Position numbers and translations under genes: made by a program. Positions 9,519 to 18,594 of a stretch of 48,944 bases of DNA are shown piece after piece (the first letter of the stretch is position 1; each line of letters opens with the position of its first letter). The notes below the pieces were generated by a model. That model had not been told where the DNA came from and made no database searches. It saw only the letters and a list, made by a program, of their open reading frames with translations. Source of the stretch: Candidatus Pacearchaeota archaeon (lineage in GTDB: Archaea > Nanobdellota > Nanobdellia > Pacearchaeales > GW2011-AR1); contig JAGVWS010000036.1 of assembly GCA_018304165.1 (NCBI GenBank), forward strand, positions 1 through 48,944. Reading direction: 5' to 3'.

Positions 9519-11675
9519 TTAATTTTTCTTCACATTGTTTTTTCTGGACAAAGTGTACGCATAGAACAGCACTATTAAAGTAATGGTTATTATAAACTGC
9601 AAAGAGCCGAAGAACGGCAGTTTTATCTGCGAGAAGTCAATGCAGCTCCTCTCAATAGTTCCGTTCCGGCACGTGGCTGGTGCTGTTCCGTTTCCTGTCC
9701 ATGTCGCACTTATACTATACACTTTTACTCTTCTTGTAGAGCACAGATCCTGACTTAAGGAGACTGTAGTCTGGCAGCTTCCTACAGATATTGGCTGCCC
9801 GCCACCACCAACACATCCTGCTCCGCCCGTGCATTCCTTGATTATGTCATAGGCAGACTTGCATTCATTAGCAGTTCCTCCTGTTGTCCACTTGCATCTG
9901 CAATTTCCGGCAGTTTCCTTGTATGTAGTTCTATTTTCGGTGTACTGCCTTATCACGCTTCCGCATGTTACATTTCCTCCGCTGGCATCTTTCACAGAGT
10001 CTTCAGCTACGCTCTGCTCAAAGGCATCGCAGTTCGTCTTTGTTTTATAATCTGAACAGAACGAAGCGCTTGCGTTTGAAGCGGGCAGGCATTTCTTAGA
10101 GCTAACATCACATGAATATCCTGAAGGACAGCATGCTGAAGTTGGCTGCCCTCCCGATTTATAGCAGTCGTTCAAACTGCCCGTGCTTCCAGAACTTGTT
10201 ACCCAATTAGAACTGCTTCCCGATATGCTGCAGTATGGAACTCCGCTTGGAAGAGCCAATGTAAAGTTAGTATATGAATAGGAAGATGTTGAGCTGCTGA
10301 TGGATGTATTCAGCTCCGCGCTCTTCTTGCCCGGAACGCTAAACTGATAATTGAATACCGCTCCGGAGCTTCCCATTCCAGACCTTTTGTAATTATCGCT
10401 CAATTTCCACGAGAAGTTTAAAGTATCAAGGAGAGCAGGAGTATTCGTAACTGGAACGCTTCCGTCAGCAGTCTGGTTCGGGCAGTTTCCTGCAAGGCAC
10501 TTTATTGCCTTGGGAGCATTTGAAACATTCACTGCATAGCTCAATTGCGAGGCATCAAAACTCACGCTCAGGCTTGATATTATCTGATTGTAAGAAGGAG
10601 AAGAGATATAAGAGAAAATATAAGAAGAATTAACCACGAGTATATCAACCTTAGCTTCGCTGTATGCTCCTCTGCTGTCAGTCACTCTGAATATTATCGT
10701 TTTCTGGCCAGGCTTCTTGTAGCGGAAAACATCGCTTACTCTTGTTGAGCTTGCTCCGTCTCCAAAATCCCATCTATAACTTAATTGTGGGTCATCTGCA
10801 TCAGACACAGAAGCAGAATAATTAAGAGTACTGTCAAGGAAGTAAATGCCCCCGTTAATGAGGGAAGTTATTAATATTGCTGGAGGAAAATTGTTTCCAT
10901 CGTTATTTACTATTAATTCAGGGGAGGTTTGTTTATTTCCGCTTCCGGCTATTTCTGCCGTGAACCTGTAAGTTCCTTCAGCGTCGAATCTCCATTCTGC
11001 TATTCCTTTTGTTGATATTATTGATGTTGATTTCCATGAGCTGAAAAATAACCACTTTGTTGTTTTCTTTTCTATAGTGTAATTTATTTCTGTCTTATCC
11101 AAATCCGTTCCCGGCACTATCATTAATATAGTGCTTCCAACGCTTGTCTGGGTTATTTCCTGTCCTACGAGGTTTTCCCAATGAGCTCCCGTAACGTTTC
11201 CCAATATTTTGCAGCAAACAAGTATCGGCCCGACTCCGCTTCCTCCTGCTGCCAGGTGGCTGTTCTTTTGAGAATAAAGCCTCACAACTTCTTTCTCGTC
11301 GCTCGGGCATGATTGGAGAGTTCTCGTCGTGCATTGTAAATTTCCATAACAAACATCGCTGTATCCTTGAGTCGTCTGACCTATTTGCTCTGCATGAGCG
11401 TTTGTCGTTCCGCTCAAACGCACTATCTTGTTTGTTGCTGTGCATGTTCCAGCGTTTATACCATTAAACCTCGTGCCAAATATGCCGTCGTAGCATATTT
11501 TTGTTGTATAACCCGAACTTGATACGCTTGCTCCATGAGCATTAGTTGATGAAGATAAATAGAGCATTTCCTGCCCTGAAGCGCATGTACTTGTTGCTTG
11601 CGCAGAAACAAAGTTAATGGCAAGGGTTATTAAGAATGCAGATAAAACCAGCGCTAAATACACCTTTTTATTCAT
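9519..11675 (-). CDS. Cys-rich surface protein with PKD domain and C-terminal TM anchor
   Basis: Signal peptide MNKKVYLALVLSAFLITLAINFVSAQ; LSYRWDFGDGASSTRV... PKD; C-terminal TM LQFIITITLIVLFYAYTL. Confidence 0.8.
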   Translation of the reverse strand: MNKKVYLALVLSAFLITLAINFVSAQATSTCASGQEMLYLSSSTNAHGASVSSSGYTTKICYDGIFGTRFNGINAGTCTATNKIVRLSGTTNAHAEQIGQTTQGYSDVCYGNLQCTTRTLQSCPSDEKEVVRLYSQKNSHLAAGGSGVGPILVCCKILGNVTGAHWENLVGQEITQTSVGSTILMIVPGTDLDKTEINYTIEKKTTKWLFFSSWKSTSIISTKGIAEWRFDAEGTYRFTAEIAGSGNKQTSPELIVNNDGNNFPPAILITSLINGGIYFLDSTLNYSASVSDADDPQLSYRWDFGDGASSTRVSDVFRYKKPGQKTIIFRVTDSRGAYSEAKVDILVVNSSYIFSYISSPSYNQIISSLSVSFDASQLSYAVNVSNAPKAIKCLAGNCPNQTADGSVPVTNTPALLDTLNFSWKLSDNYKRSGMGSSGAVFNYQFSVPGKKSAELNTSISSSTSSYSYTNFTLALPSGVPYCSISGSSSNWVTSSGSTGSLNDCYKSGGQPTSACCPSGYSCDVSSKKCLPASNASASFCSDYKTKTNCDAFEQSVAEDSVKDASGGNVTCGSVIRQYTENRTTYKETAGNCRCKWTTGGTANECKSAYDIIKECTGGAGCVGGGGQPISVGSCQTTVSLSQDLCSTRRVKVYSISATWTGNGTAPATCRNGTIERSCIDFSQIKLPFFGSLQFIITITLIVLFYAYTLSRKNNVKKN

Positions 11676-11729
11676 GAGTTATTGAGAGAAAAGAGATATA
11701 TAAAGTTATTCTCAATTAAAATTAATCTG

Positions 11730-12173
11730 TCAAGCCATCTGTTCAATTGTTTGCGATGGCATATGCCTTACTGAAGTTTCTTGTATGCCTGCGCCTATCT
11801 CTACCCCAAACATCTCTTTATAATTTTGGTCTAATTGTCTTCTATTGGATCGTGCTCGCCATGAAGAGTACAGAGCAAGAGATCCTCCAAGAATCATCGC
11901 AATACCTGCTGAAGCGATTGCTTCTCCACTCCTTGAATAACCCCAATCAGGCAAAGAATTTGAATCAAATAAACGATTTAAATTAAACAAAGAATTAAAA
12001 CCAATATTATACTTTACAACTCCAAGTAGCGGCTGACCGAAAGTTCCAACAACATTCAGAAAATAAACCCCCCTCCAATTCTTAACACTCTTCTCTAATT
12101 TAGAATTATATCTTTCAGCTACGCTTATTGCCCCTTCAGGCCTCGCTTCTGTTTCAAGATGAACAGCCCACAT
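11730..12173 (-). CDS. Hypothetical membrane protein, 147 aa
   Basis: Two hydrophobic segments, no recognised domain. Confidence 0.5.
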   Translation of the reverse strand: MWAVHLETEARPEGAISVAERYNSKLEKSVKNWRGVYFLNVVGTFGQPLLGVVKYNIGFNSLFNLNRLFDSNSLPDWGYSRSGEAIASAGIAMILGGSLALYSSWRARSNRRQLDQNYKEMFGVEIGAGIQETSVRHMPSQTIEQMA

Positions 12174-12203
12174 GATTTTTTAATATTAACATCCTATTTA
12201 ATG

Positions 12204-12222
12204 ATTGTTGTATTACAACAAT
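12204..12222. promoter_or_regulatory. 19-bp perfect palindrome in divergent promoter region
   Basis: ATTGTTGTA-T-TACAACAAT immediately upstream of a TATA-like cttataat, itself about 28 nt upstream of the ATG at 12253. Confidence 0.5.
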
Positions 12223-12252
12223 ACTTATAATCAAGTTTATTGTTGATTTGTT

Positions 12253-12660
12253 ATGGTCAAGTATGAAATGATTGGTTCTTGCGGTCGTTTTGGCGTTCTT
12301 GGTGACTCTTGCAGAGATCATATTTCGCTCTATGGCACTATTAGGGGTAGTGGTGCTTTAGCAGTTAATGACAGTCGCCATCCTGGAATTCATTTTTTTC
12401 TCGGGCCATTAATAGGTGATATACCTCAAGGTGATGCTTATCATGTAGGTTACGAGGAAGTTGTTAGCATTCATATTGAAGGCACTCCTGACCCTTCTGT
12501 TGTTGAAAGATTAAATCATGCTAATCGTGAAGGCCTGGTTGTTGGAGTTCAAGGATTATTCAATCCGAAGCTTAAGAGAGGGTGTCATCTTGGAACTATT
12601 ATTACTAAAGTCGTTGATATTACTGATGAGCCAGACCCTGTGAGATTAGCGTTGGCTTAA
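12253..12660 (+). CDS. Hypothetical protein, 135 aa
   Basis: ORF with plausible leaderless promoter; no recognised domain. Confidence 0.55.
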   Translation: MVKYEMIGSCGRFGVLGDSCRDHISLYGTIRGSGALAVNDSRHPGIHFFLGPLIGDIPQGDAYHVGYEEVVSIHIEGTPDPSVVERLNHANREGLVVGVQGLFNPKLKRGCHLGTIITKVVDITDEPDPVRLALA

Positions 12661-12671
12661 AGAATTTTTCT

Positions 12672-15581
12672 TCACCCCTTCACCACTCCCATCGGCTTCA
12701 GCCTTGCTACTTTCCTTCCAATCCCTAATTCATCCGAGACGCGCGCTACTTCCTCAATGTCCTTGTAAACTTGCGGCGCTTCCTCAACAATTCCCTTCCA
12801 GCTTCCGGCTTTTATTATTATTCCTTTGTCATTCAATTCTTTCTTAATGTCTTCAGCTCTCAGTTCGCGCTTTGCCCGGCTTCTTGAGTATAATCGTCCA
12901 GCTCCGTGAGCTGTTGAACTCCAGCTTATCTTTTCCGCTTCTTTAGTTCCAACCAGCACATAAGAAGCTGTTCCCATGCTTCCGGGAATTATAACAGGCT
13001 GCCCCGTTTTTTTGTAACTCTCCGGCAGCTCTTTTCTTCCCTCTCCAAAGCTTCTCGTTGCCCCCTTTCTCATAATGAGCACTTCTCTTTCTTCAGCCTT
13101 TCCATTAATTTCAATTTCATGCTTCTCAAACTTTGCTATATTGTGGCACACATCATATACTACTTCAGCCTCAAACTTTGGAAATAATTTTTTCATTGCT
13201 TCTCTAATCCAATGTGTTATTATCTGCCTGTTAGCATATGCAAAATTAGCTGCTGCACACATTGCCGAGAAGTATTCTTTTCCCAAATCGCTTTTTATCT
13301 GGGCGTTTGTCAATTGCCTGTCTTCTTCAGGCCATCCATACTCTTTCTCCATCTTTTGTATATAATCACTTGCCACCTGATGCCCCAGCCCCCGGGAGCC
13401 GCAATGAATCATAATTGTCACTTGCCCTTTCTCCAAACCGAAGGCTTTTGCTGTTTTTTCATCAAACACTTCGTCAACATATTGCAATTCTACAAAATGG
13501 TTTCCTGCTCCAAGGCTTCCAAGCTGCGGCTTTCCTCTCTTTCTTGCTCTTTGGCTTACAAGCCCGGGGTTTGCTCTTTCCAGCTTTCCATAATCTTCAA
13601 TATGCTTCCAGTCATTATCATTTCCATACCTATTCTTAACTGCCCATTGCGCTCCTTCTTTCATAACTTCATCTAATTCTTCATCGCTTAATTTTATCCT
13701 TCCTCTTTCTCCAACTCCGGAAGGCACAGCGTCATAGAGCGCCTTTACAATAATTTCTTTTTTCTTCTCTGCATCTTTAATGTTAAGGTTTGTTTTTAGC
13801 AAGCGGACGCCGCAATTTGATACTACAAACCCGTTAGCGATAAAATTGTGATTGTTATTTTTTATAGTTAGATCATAAACAAAATTATTATGCGCCAATT
13901 CTTCTATATTTTCTATTTTATCGATTACAAATCCCTGTTCTCCAAAACAATTTTTCTCTAAGAATTCATTAAATCCTGCGAAAGAAAAAGCAATTCTGCT
14001 TCCAGTTTTACTGTAATTTGGATAATATATTGATTTCTCCAAGAACGATTCATTAATTAATTCTGAGGAAAGACTAGAGATGATTTCTGCTTTGGTGATG
14101 CCAGATTTTCTCATTTCTCTAGCTTTCGCTCTAGTTTCGTCCCTATACTCTATTGTTTTTTCTTTTAGTCTCAGCCATACTATGGCTGCATTGGCTAATT
14201 TTCTTTTTTTAATATTATAATCATAATTAATTTTAGTGAAGAGTTTAAGTAAATTTTTGGAGTCCGAATAAATCATTATTCTCATTCTATAAGATTTAGT
14301 GCCATTAGCTTCGTCAATTCTATTTTTAATGAATACATTTCTAATATCAAAATCCTCTAACAGTTTTGATATTTGGTTCATGAAGGTCATGCCGTATAAG
14401 GGGTTAGCCTTGCTCATTGAAAATAAAAGCCCGTATAAGTTGAATTTGTTGTGAGTCATGCTCTTAGGTGAACTTAATTCAGCTCCGAAGAGGGCTGCTA
14501 AGAATAGCCGCTTTTGCCAAATTTTAGAGTTCATAATCCATTCAGGCACGGGATAATCCTGTTTTGATTTATTGCCTGTAGGGGTGCCTAATAAATTAAG
14601 CAGGACCCCCAAGCTACTTGCTCCGCAGTGCATAAAGTGCTCCAATCTGGTGAATTGGTATTCTTTATATTGTGTTTTAATTTTGTGATTTTTTATTTTA
14701 GAGTAAATTCTGCCGGAAAATCCTAATTTTTCCAAATCAAGTTTTATTGATTCTAAATCTTCTTTGTTGCCATAAAAACTTGTTAATGTTTTCTTATTAG
14801 AGGGTTTAATATTTCCATCACCAAATACAAAGCCCATAATCCTGATTATATATGGAAGTTTAGGGTTTGTAGTATGCAGAGGTAGAAGCTCTAAAGATTT
14901 AAGCCCGTTTTTAATCTGAAGCTTTGATGTTGAGCTTCTATTAAGTTTATCAATATCTTCTTCGCTAATCAGTATTTTATCTTCTGGTTCTTCATATGAC
15001 ACCCCATTAAATGGATAGAGTATTATTTCATCGTCTTTTTTCAAGTACTTTAGCTCTTTCATTCCATCTTTGGTGTAGAAAGGATGATCAGGGGTAGCAT
15101 GGACTTCTGTTCCAGAGGTGGTTGTAATTTTAATGATATTATCTGCTATCTTGCTCATAAAAAGTGATAATTCTGAAGAAACTTTCTCTCTTTTTTCTTT
15201 ATCTAAAACAATTAGGTTTTCATCGCATTTATTTAAATTTTTTATCTTCTTCCAATAACCTAATTCGCTTAAGATTTTTGAATCGCCTTTCAGGCAATTT
15301 ATATCGAAACCCACACCACCCGGTGATATAACTCCTTTATCAATATCAAATGCTGCAACTCCTCCAATGCTAAAACCATAGCCTAGGTGAGCGTCTGCCA
15401 TGGCAAGTGAGTAGCCAATTATTCCGGGCAGGCATGCTACATTTTTTACCTGTTCTATTGTCTTGTCCTTTTCAATGGCTTTCATGAGCTTCTCGCTTGC
15501 AAGAATTCTTCCGGGAACAAGCATATTACCTGTTCTGGGTATCTCCCATACATTGTCGCTTATTTGTTTTATTTCAGCCAT
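12672..15581 (-). CDS. rtcB: RNA-splicing ligase RtcB precursor containing an intein
   Basis: Exteins carry RtcB motifs (GGVGFDIN/CGVRLL, LGAGNHFVE, MIHCGSRGLGHQV, SSTAHGAGR); a 494-aa insertion splits them. Confidence 0.95.
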   Translation of the reverse strand: MAEIKQISDNVWEIPRTGNMLVPGRILASEKLMKAIEKDKTIEQVKNVACLPGIIGYSLAMADAHLGYGFSIGGVAAFDIDKGVISPGGVGFDINCLKGDSKILSELGYWKKIKNLNKCDENLIVLDKEKREKVSSELSLFMSKIADNIIKITTTSGTEVHATPDHPFYTKDGMKELKYLKKDDEIILYPFNGVSYEEPEDKILISEEDIDKLNRSSTSKLQIKNGLKSLELLPLHTTNPKLPYIIRIMGFVFGDGNIKPSNKKTLTSFYGNKEDLESIKLDLEKLGFSGRIYSKIKNHKIKTQYKEYQFTRLEHFMHCGASSLGVLLNLLGTPTGNKSKQDYPVPEWIMNSKIWQKRLFLAALFGAELSSPKSMTHNKFNLYGLLFSMSKANPLYGMTFMNQISKLLEDFDIRNVFIKNRIDEANGTKSYRMRIMIYSDSKNLLKLFTKINYDYNIKKRKLANAAIVWLRLKEKTIEYRDETRAKAREMRKSGITKAEIISSLSSELINESFLEKSIYYPNYSKTGSRIAFSFAGFNEFLEKNCFGEQGFVIDKIENIEELAHNNFVYDLTIKNNNHNFIANGFVVSNCGVRLLKTNLNIKDAEKKKEIIVKALYDAVPSGVGERGRIKLSDEELDEVMKEGAQWAVKNRYGNDNDWKHIEDYGKLERANPGLVSQRARKRGKPQLGSLGAGNHFVELQYVDEVFDEKTAKAFGLEKGQVTIMIHCGSRGLGHQVASDYIQKMEKEYGWPEEDRQLTNAQIKSDLGKEYFSAMCAAANFAYANRQIITHWIREAMKKLFPKFEAEVVYDVCHNIAKFEKHEIEINGKAEEREVLIMRKGATRSFGEGRKELPESYKKTGQPVIIPGSMGTASYVLVGTKEAEKISWSSTAHGAGRLYSRSRAKRELRAEDIKKELNDKGIIIKAGSWKGIVEEAPQVYKDIEEVARVSDELGIGRKVARLKPMGVVKG
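13815..15296 (-). other. RtcB intein with LAGLIDADG homing endonuclease
   Basis: Begins CLKGDSKIL at residue 96, block B-like TPDHPF, ends NHNFIANGFVVSN before +1 Cys; GFVFGDGNI and LAALFGAELSS LAGLIDADG motifs. Confidence 0.95.
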
Positions 15582-15632
15582 AAGTTAGTCACACCTTCAA
15601 TGTTTATAAAGTTTTGATGATTCTGATTATTA

Positions 15633-16004
15633 ATGGTTAAACGTGTTGACAAGCCGTGGGGATACGAAGAATGGCTGGAAGTTAATGAGAGCTATGTTAT
15701 GAAAAGAATATTCATTAACAGAGGGCGCTTTCTAAGTCTTCAATACCACGAGAGAAAAACAGAAACAGTTTGCGTTGTCAGAGGGATGGTTGAACTGACT
15801 CTTGGAAATCTTACACCCTTTGGTTATGAATTATTCGCTCCAAGAGTTATGCATCCCAAGGATGTCATCCATCTTCCTCCAAGGACAATTCATAGGTTTA
15901 AGGCGCTGGAGAATGCCGTCTTAATTGAAGCCAGCACACCCGAATTAGATGACGTCGTGAGATTGGATGATGATTATGGGAGGAAAGGAACTAATGAGAC
16001 TTAA
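15633..16004 (+). CDS. Cupin-type phosphomannose isomerase-like protein
   Basis: DKPWGYEEWLEVNESYVMKRIFINRGRFLSLQYHERKTETVCVVRGMVEL...IPPRTIHR-type cupin (here HLPPRTIHRF). Confidence 0.8.
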   Translation: MVKRVDKPWGYEEWLEVNESYVMKRIFINRGRFLSLQYHERKTETVCVVRGMVELTLGNLTPFGYELFAPRVMHPKDVIHLPPRTIHRFKALENAVLIEASTPELDDVVRLDDDYGRKGTNET

Positions 16005-16168
16005 CATAATTTTTATACAGATTAATGCAATTACTTATAGTTATTAGATGAACACCAGGAGTTGACATAAACTTAACTTGCTCAGCTTAACTTGTATAAT
16101 CAACATCAGCTACTTTTATCAAATATATTAATAGTAATTAATGTTTTGTGCTATAATTTCTAAGAACT

Positions 16169-16245
16169 TATCCATATAGGCAAGGGTTAGAGCGTTTTGT
16201 AGTTGATAAATTGCCTATAGCTAACCCTATGCGGATAGGCTCTAA
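16169..16245. ncRNA. Candidate pseudoknot-forming intergenic RNA element
   Basis: Interleaved complementary segments TATAGGCAA/TTGCCTATA and AGGGTTAG/CTAACCCT (order a-b-a'-b'), enclosed by TATCC/GGATA; alternative TTAGAGC/GCTCTAA. Confidence 0.4.
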
Positions 16246-16257
16246 ATAGAATTGTAT

Positions 16258-16902
16258 TCACTCATATCCCCCCTTTCCCCTCAAAGGCACGAATGAAAAA
16301 GCGCCGAGGTTTTCTTCTTTTGTTTTGCCATTGCTGTTTTTCTTTATTCTTATCATATCCTGTCCGCCAAACACGCTCTCGCTATTAACGGGTATTATTA
16401 GTATTCCATTATTCTTTAATTGAGCAATTAGCTGCTGGGGCACTCGTGGAGCAGCCGCAGTTACGATTATCCTGTCATAAGGCGCCTCGGCATTGTATCC
16501 TAGACTTCCGTCGCTTAGAATTGGCTTTATATTTTTGTAATTTTTTAAGTTTGACTTTGCAAACTTATGAAGTTCGGGAATTATCTCAATTGTTAATACT
16601 TTTCCGCTCTTTCCGACAATCTCATTTAATATAGCTGCCTGGTAACCGCTTCCGCTGCCAACTTCCAATACTTTGTCGCCTTCTCCGGCTTCAAGTGCCT
16701 GCGTCATGAGCATTACTGTCGTTGGCTGGCTTATTGTCTGGCCTGCCAGAATGGGCAGAGGGATGTCGTTGTAAGCGCGGTCTACATATTCCGGCAGAAC
16801 AAATTTTTCCCGCGGGATTTTCCTGAAGGCTTCAATTGCTCTTTCATCTGTGATTATTTTTGAATCTTTCCAGTAATTTATTAACTCATCTTTTTTATTC
16901 AT
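16258..16902 (-). CDS. pcm: Protein-L-isoaspartate O-methyltransferase
   Basis: AGQTISQPTTVMLMTQALEAGEGDKVLEVGSGSGYQAA signature. Confidence 0.93.
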   Translation of the reverse strand: MNKKDELINYWKDSKIITDERAIEAFRKIPREKFVLPEYVDRAYNDIPLPILAGQTISQPTTVMLMTQALEAGEGDKVLEVGSGSGYQAAILNEIVGKSGKVLTIEIIPELHKFAKSNLKNYKNIKPILSDGSLGYNAEAPYDRIIVTAAAPRVPQQLIAQLKNNGILIIPVNSESVFGGQDMIRIKKNSNGKTKEENLGAFSFVPLRGKGGYE

Positions 16903-17003
16903 AATCTATAATATCATGTGCTCTTTATAGATATTATTAAAAGCAGAGAGTGTGTAATTTAAAGGAAGATTGTTAGCAAGGAAACCTTGGTTTCCTTACA
17001 TAC

Positions 17004-17089
17004 GCGAGGATGTCAGAGTCTGGTCAAATGAGTACGCTTCAGAGGCGTATGGCTTAGTGCCTGCGAAGGTTCAAATCCTTCTCCTCGCA
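17004..17089 (+). tRNA. tRNA-Leu (anticodon CAG)
   Basis: Acceptor GCGAGGA/TCCTCGC, anticodon stem TACGC/GCGTA with loop TTCAGAG, long (class II) variable arm, T-arm GAAGG-TTCAAAT-CCTTC; CCA not encoded; no intron. Confidence 0.93.
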
Positions 17090-17143
17090 TGATTCAAAAA
17101 ATGATTTGAATGAGCAATTACCCTGAATTTATTTGCTTTACTC

Positions 17144-17485
17144 TTATTTTATCTTAGTATTCTTCAGCGCTTTATCTGTTAAAATTTCAACAGGGCTTAA
17201 ATCAATATTGTCATAGCCTTTAGATATCCTGATAGTTAGTTCGGCTTTTGCTCTATTGATTATCTTACTCCTAATGTAGTCAATGTCTCTGTCTGGAAGG
17301 GACCTGTTTGCAGGATTAATCATCTCACGATACCTGCATGCTACATCAAAACTTGTCTCAAATTCTTTTCTGTATTTATCCGCAACTAACTCCTTTCCTA
17401 CAGCAATTTTCAGGATTTCATGCACAATTGCATTGGATATATTTCCAATGAAGAGCTCAATGAGCTTATTTCTGTTTTGAACCAT
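17144..17485 (-). CDS. Small helical protein downstream of a nucleotidyltransferase (possible HEPN-like partner)
   Basis: Overlaps the NTase ORF by 20 bp; mostly helical; identity inferred from context only. Confidence 0.35.
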   Translation of the reverse strand: MVQNRNKLIELFIGNISNAIVHEILKIAVGKELVADKYRKEFETSFDVACRYREMINPANRSLPDRDIDYIRSKIINRAKAELTIRISKGYDNIDLSPVEILTDKALKNTKIK

Positions 17486-18275
17486 TTCTTATTCCTCTTA
17501 TTATCTTGTTAAAAGTTTTATAGTAAATGGAATTGTATCTCTTTAGAAAAGCCTTTTTATTAAGGATGTTTTGCCTGATATCCTCAGAAGCTGCGCCAAG
17601 GCTTCTCGCTATTTCTTTATCTATAGACTCATTGGTTATTTTTTTGCCATTTATATAGAGAAATATAGAGGTCATATTCCTTGTAAGCTTGAACTTCTCA
17701 CTTCCAGTCAGAATATCAAAATTATCAATAAGAACCTTGCTTTCTAAAAGATGCAAATCAAGAAGTTTGTAATCAAGAACTCTTTTTTGCCTGTATATAA
17801 ATTTCTTTTTAGCTACGCACCTGCTAAGCATAACCTTATAGAGAGGATCAGTTTCTAATCCTTTAGCCATTTCCTTATTGCTTAAAACGATTATATGTGC
17901 CTTAATGCCAATTTTTTTGGCTATTAAGTTTTCAATTAATTTTGTATTAATATTTTTATCAGTTATCATCAAAATATCAACATCATTAAAGTTAAACCCT
18001 CTCTCCAAAAATGAGCCAGTAATTATAATATTACCATAATTAACAATATTATCATCAATTATCTTAATCAGTTCTTGAATGATTTTTAATTTTATTGGCT
18101 CAATATTTTCAACATCGTAAAAGCAGAGCTTTTGAGGAACATTAACCGTCTGAGATTTTGTATCTCCAAGAAGCTTTATAACAACATAATCTCCAATATT
18201 AAAGCTATTTCTGTTTTTAGGAATGTATACCTGGTCCATTTTGCTTCCTTTGCTTATTTTGCTTACAAGTTCCAT
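17466..18275 (-). CDS. Nucleotidyltransferase-domain protein
   Basis: IIITGSFLERGFNFNDVDILMITDKN NTase motif. Confidence 0.65.
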   Translation of the reverse strand: MELVSKISKGSKMDQVYIPKNRNSFNIGDYVVIKLLGDTKSQTVNVPQKLCFYDVENIEPIKLKIIQELIKIIDDNIVNYGNIIITGSFLERGFNFNDVDILMITDKNINTKLIENLIAKKIGIKAHIIVLSNKEMAKGLETDPLYKVMLSRCVAKKKFIYRQKRVLDYKLLDLHLLESKVLIDNFDILTGSEKFKLTRNMTSIFLYINGKKITNESIDKEIARSLGAASEDIRQNILNKKAFLKRYNSIYYKTFNKIIRGIRNGSKQK

Positions 18276-18295
18276 ATTACGTAATATTACGTAAT
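18276..18295. promoter_or_regulatory. Tandem perfect palindromes ATTACGTAAT-ATTACGTAAT abutting the NTase start codon
   Basis: Two adjacent identical 10-bp palindromes between a TATA-like tttataaata (minus strand) and the ATG. Confidence 0.55.
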
Positions 18296-18375
18296 ATTTA
18301 TAAATCTTTCTATCTTAGAAGCCAGTATTATACATCCGTCACACGTCCAGCACTACATTTATTTCATACCGCAGA

Positions 18376-18594
18376 TTATACTATATTAAACTTAAAAGGC
18401 AGAGACAATTTTATTTCATCAAGGCTGCCTGTCCTTTTTTTAAAACTAAATATTGCTATGCCCTTTGTTTCCTTATCAATTATTCTAAACACCCCGCTTC
18501 CCATATTATCAAAATAGCAATTAGAAATATCTCCTGCAGTTATCTCTAAAAAATCGCCTTCTTGGTCATAATAAATGCTCATTTTGTTTTCCAT
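18376..18594 (-). CDS. DUF2283-family protein (antitoxin-like)
   Basis: MSIYYDQEGDFLEITAGDISNCYFDNMGSGVFRIIDKETKGIAIFSF pattern. Confidence 0.6.
   Translation of the reverse strand: MENKMSIYYDQEGDFLEITAGDISNCYFDNMGSGVFRIIDKETKGIAIFSFKKRTGSLDEIKLSLPFKFNIV

Noticed and set aside
11095-11445. ORF antisense-frame shadow within the 718-aa surface protein
   Set aside because: Overlaps a strong long CDS on the same strand in another frame; composition (Arg/Ser-rich) is not protein-like.
13075-13676. Plus-strand ORFs inside rtcB
   Set aside because: Antisense shadows of conserved RtcB extein sequence.
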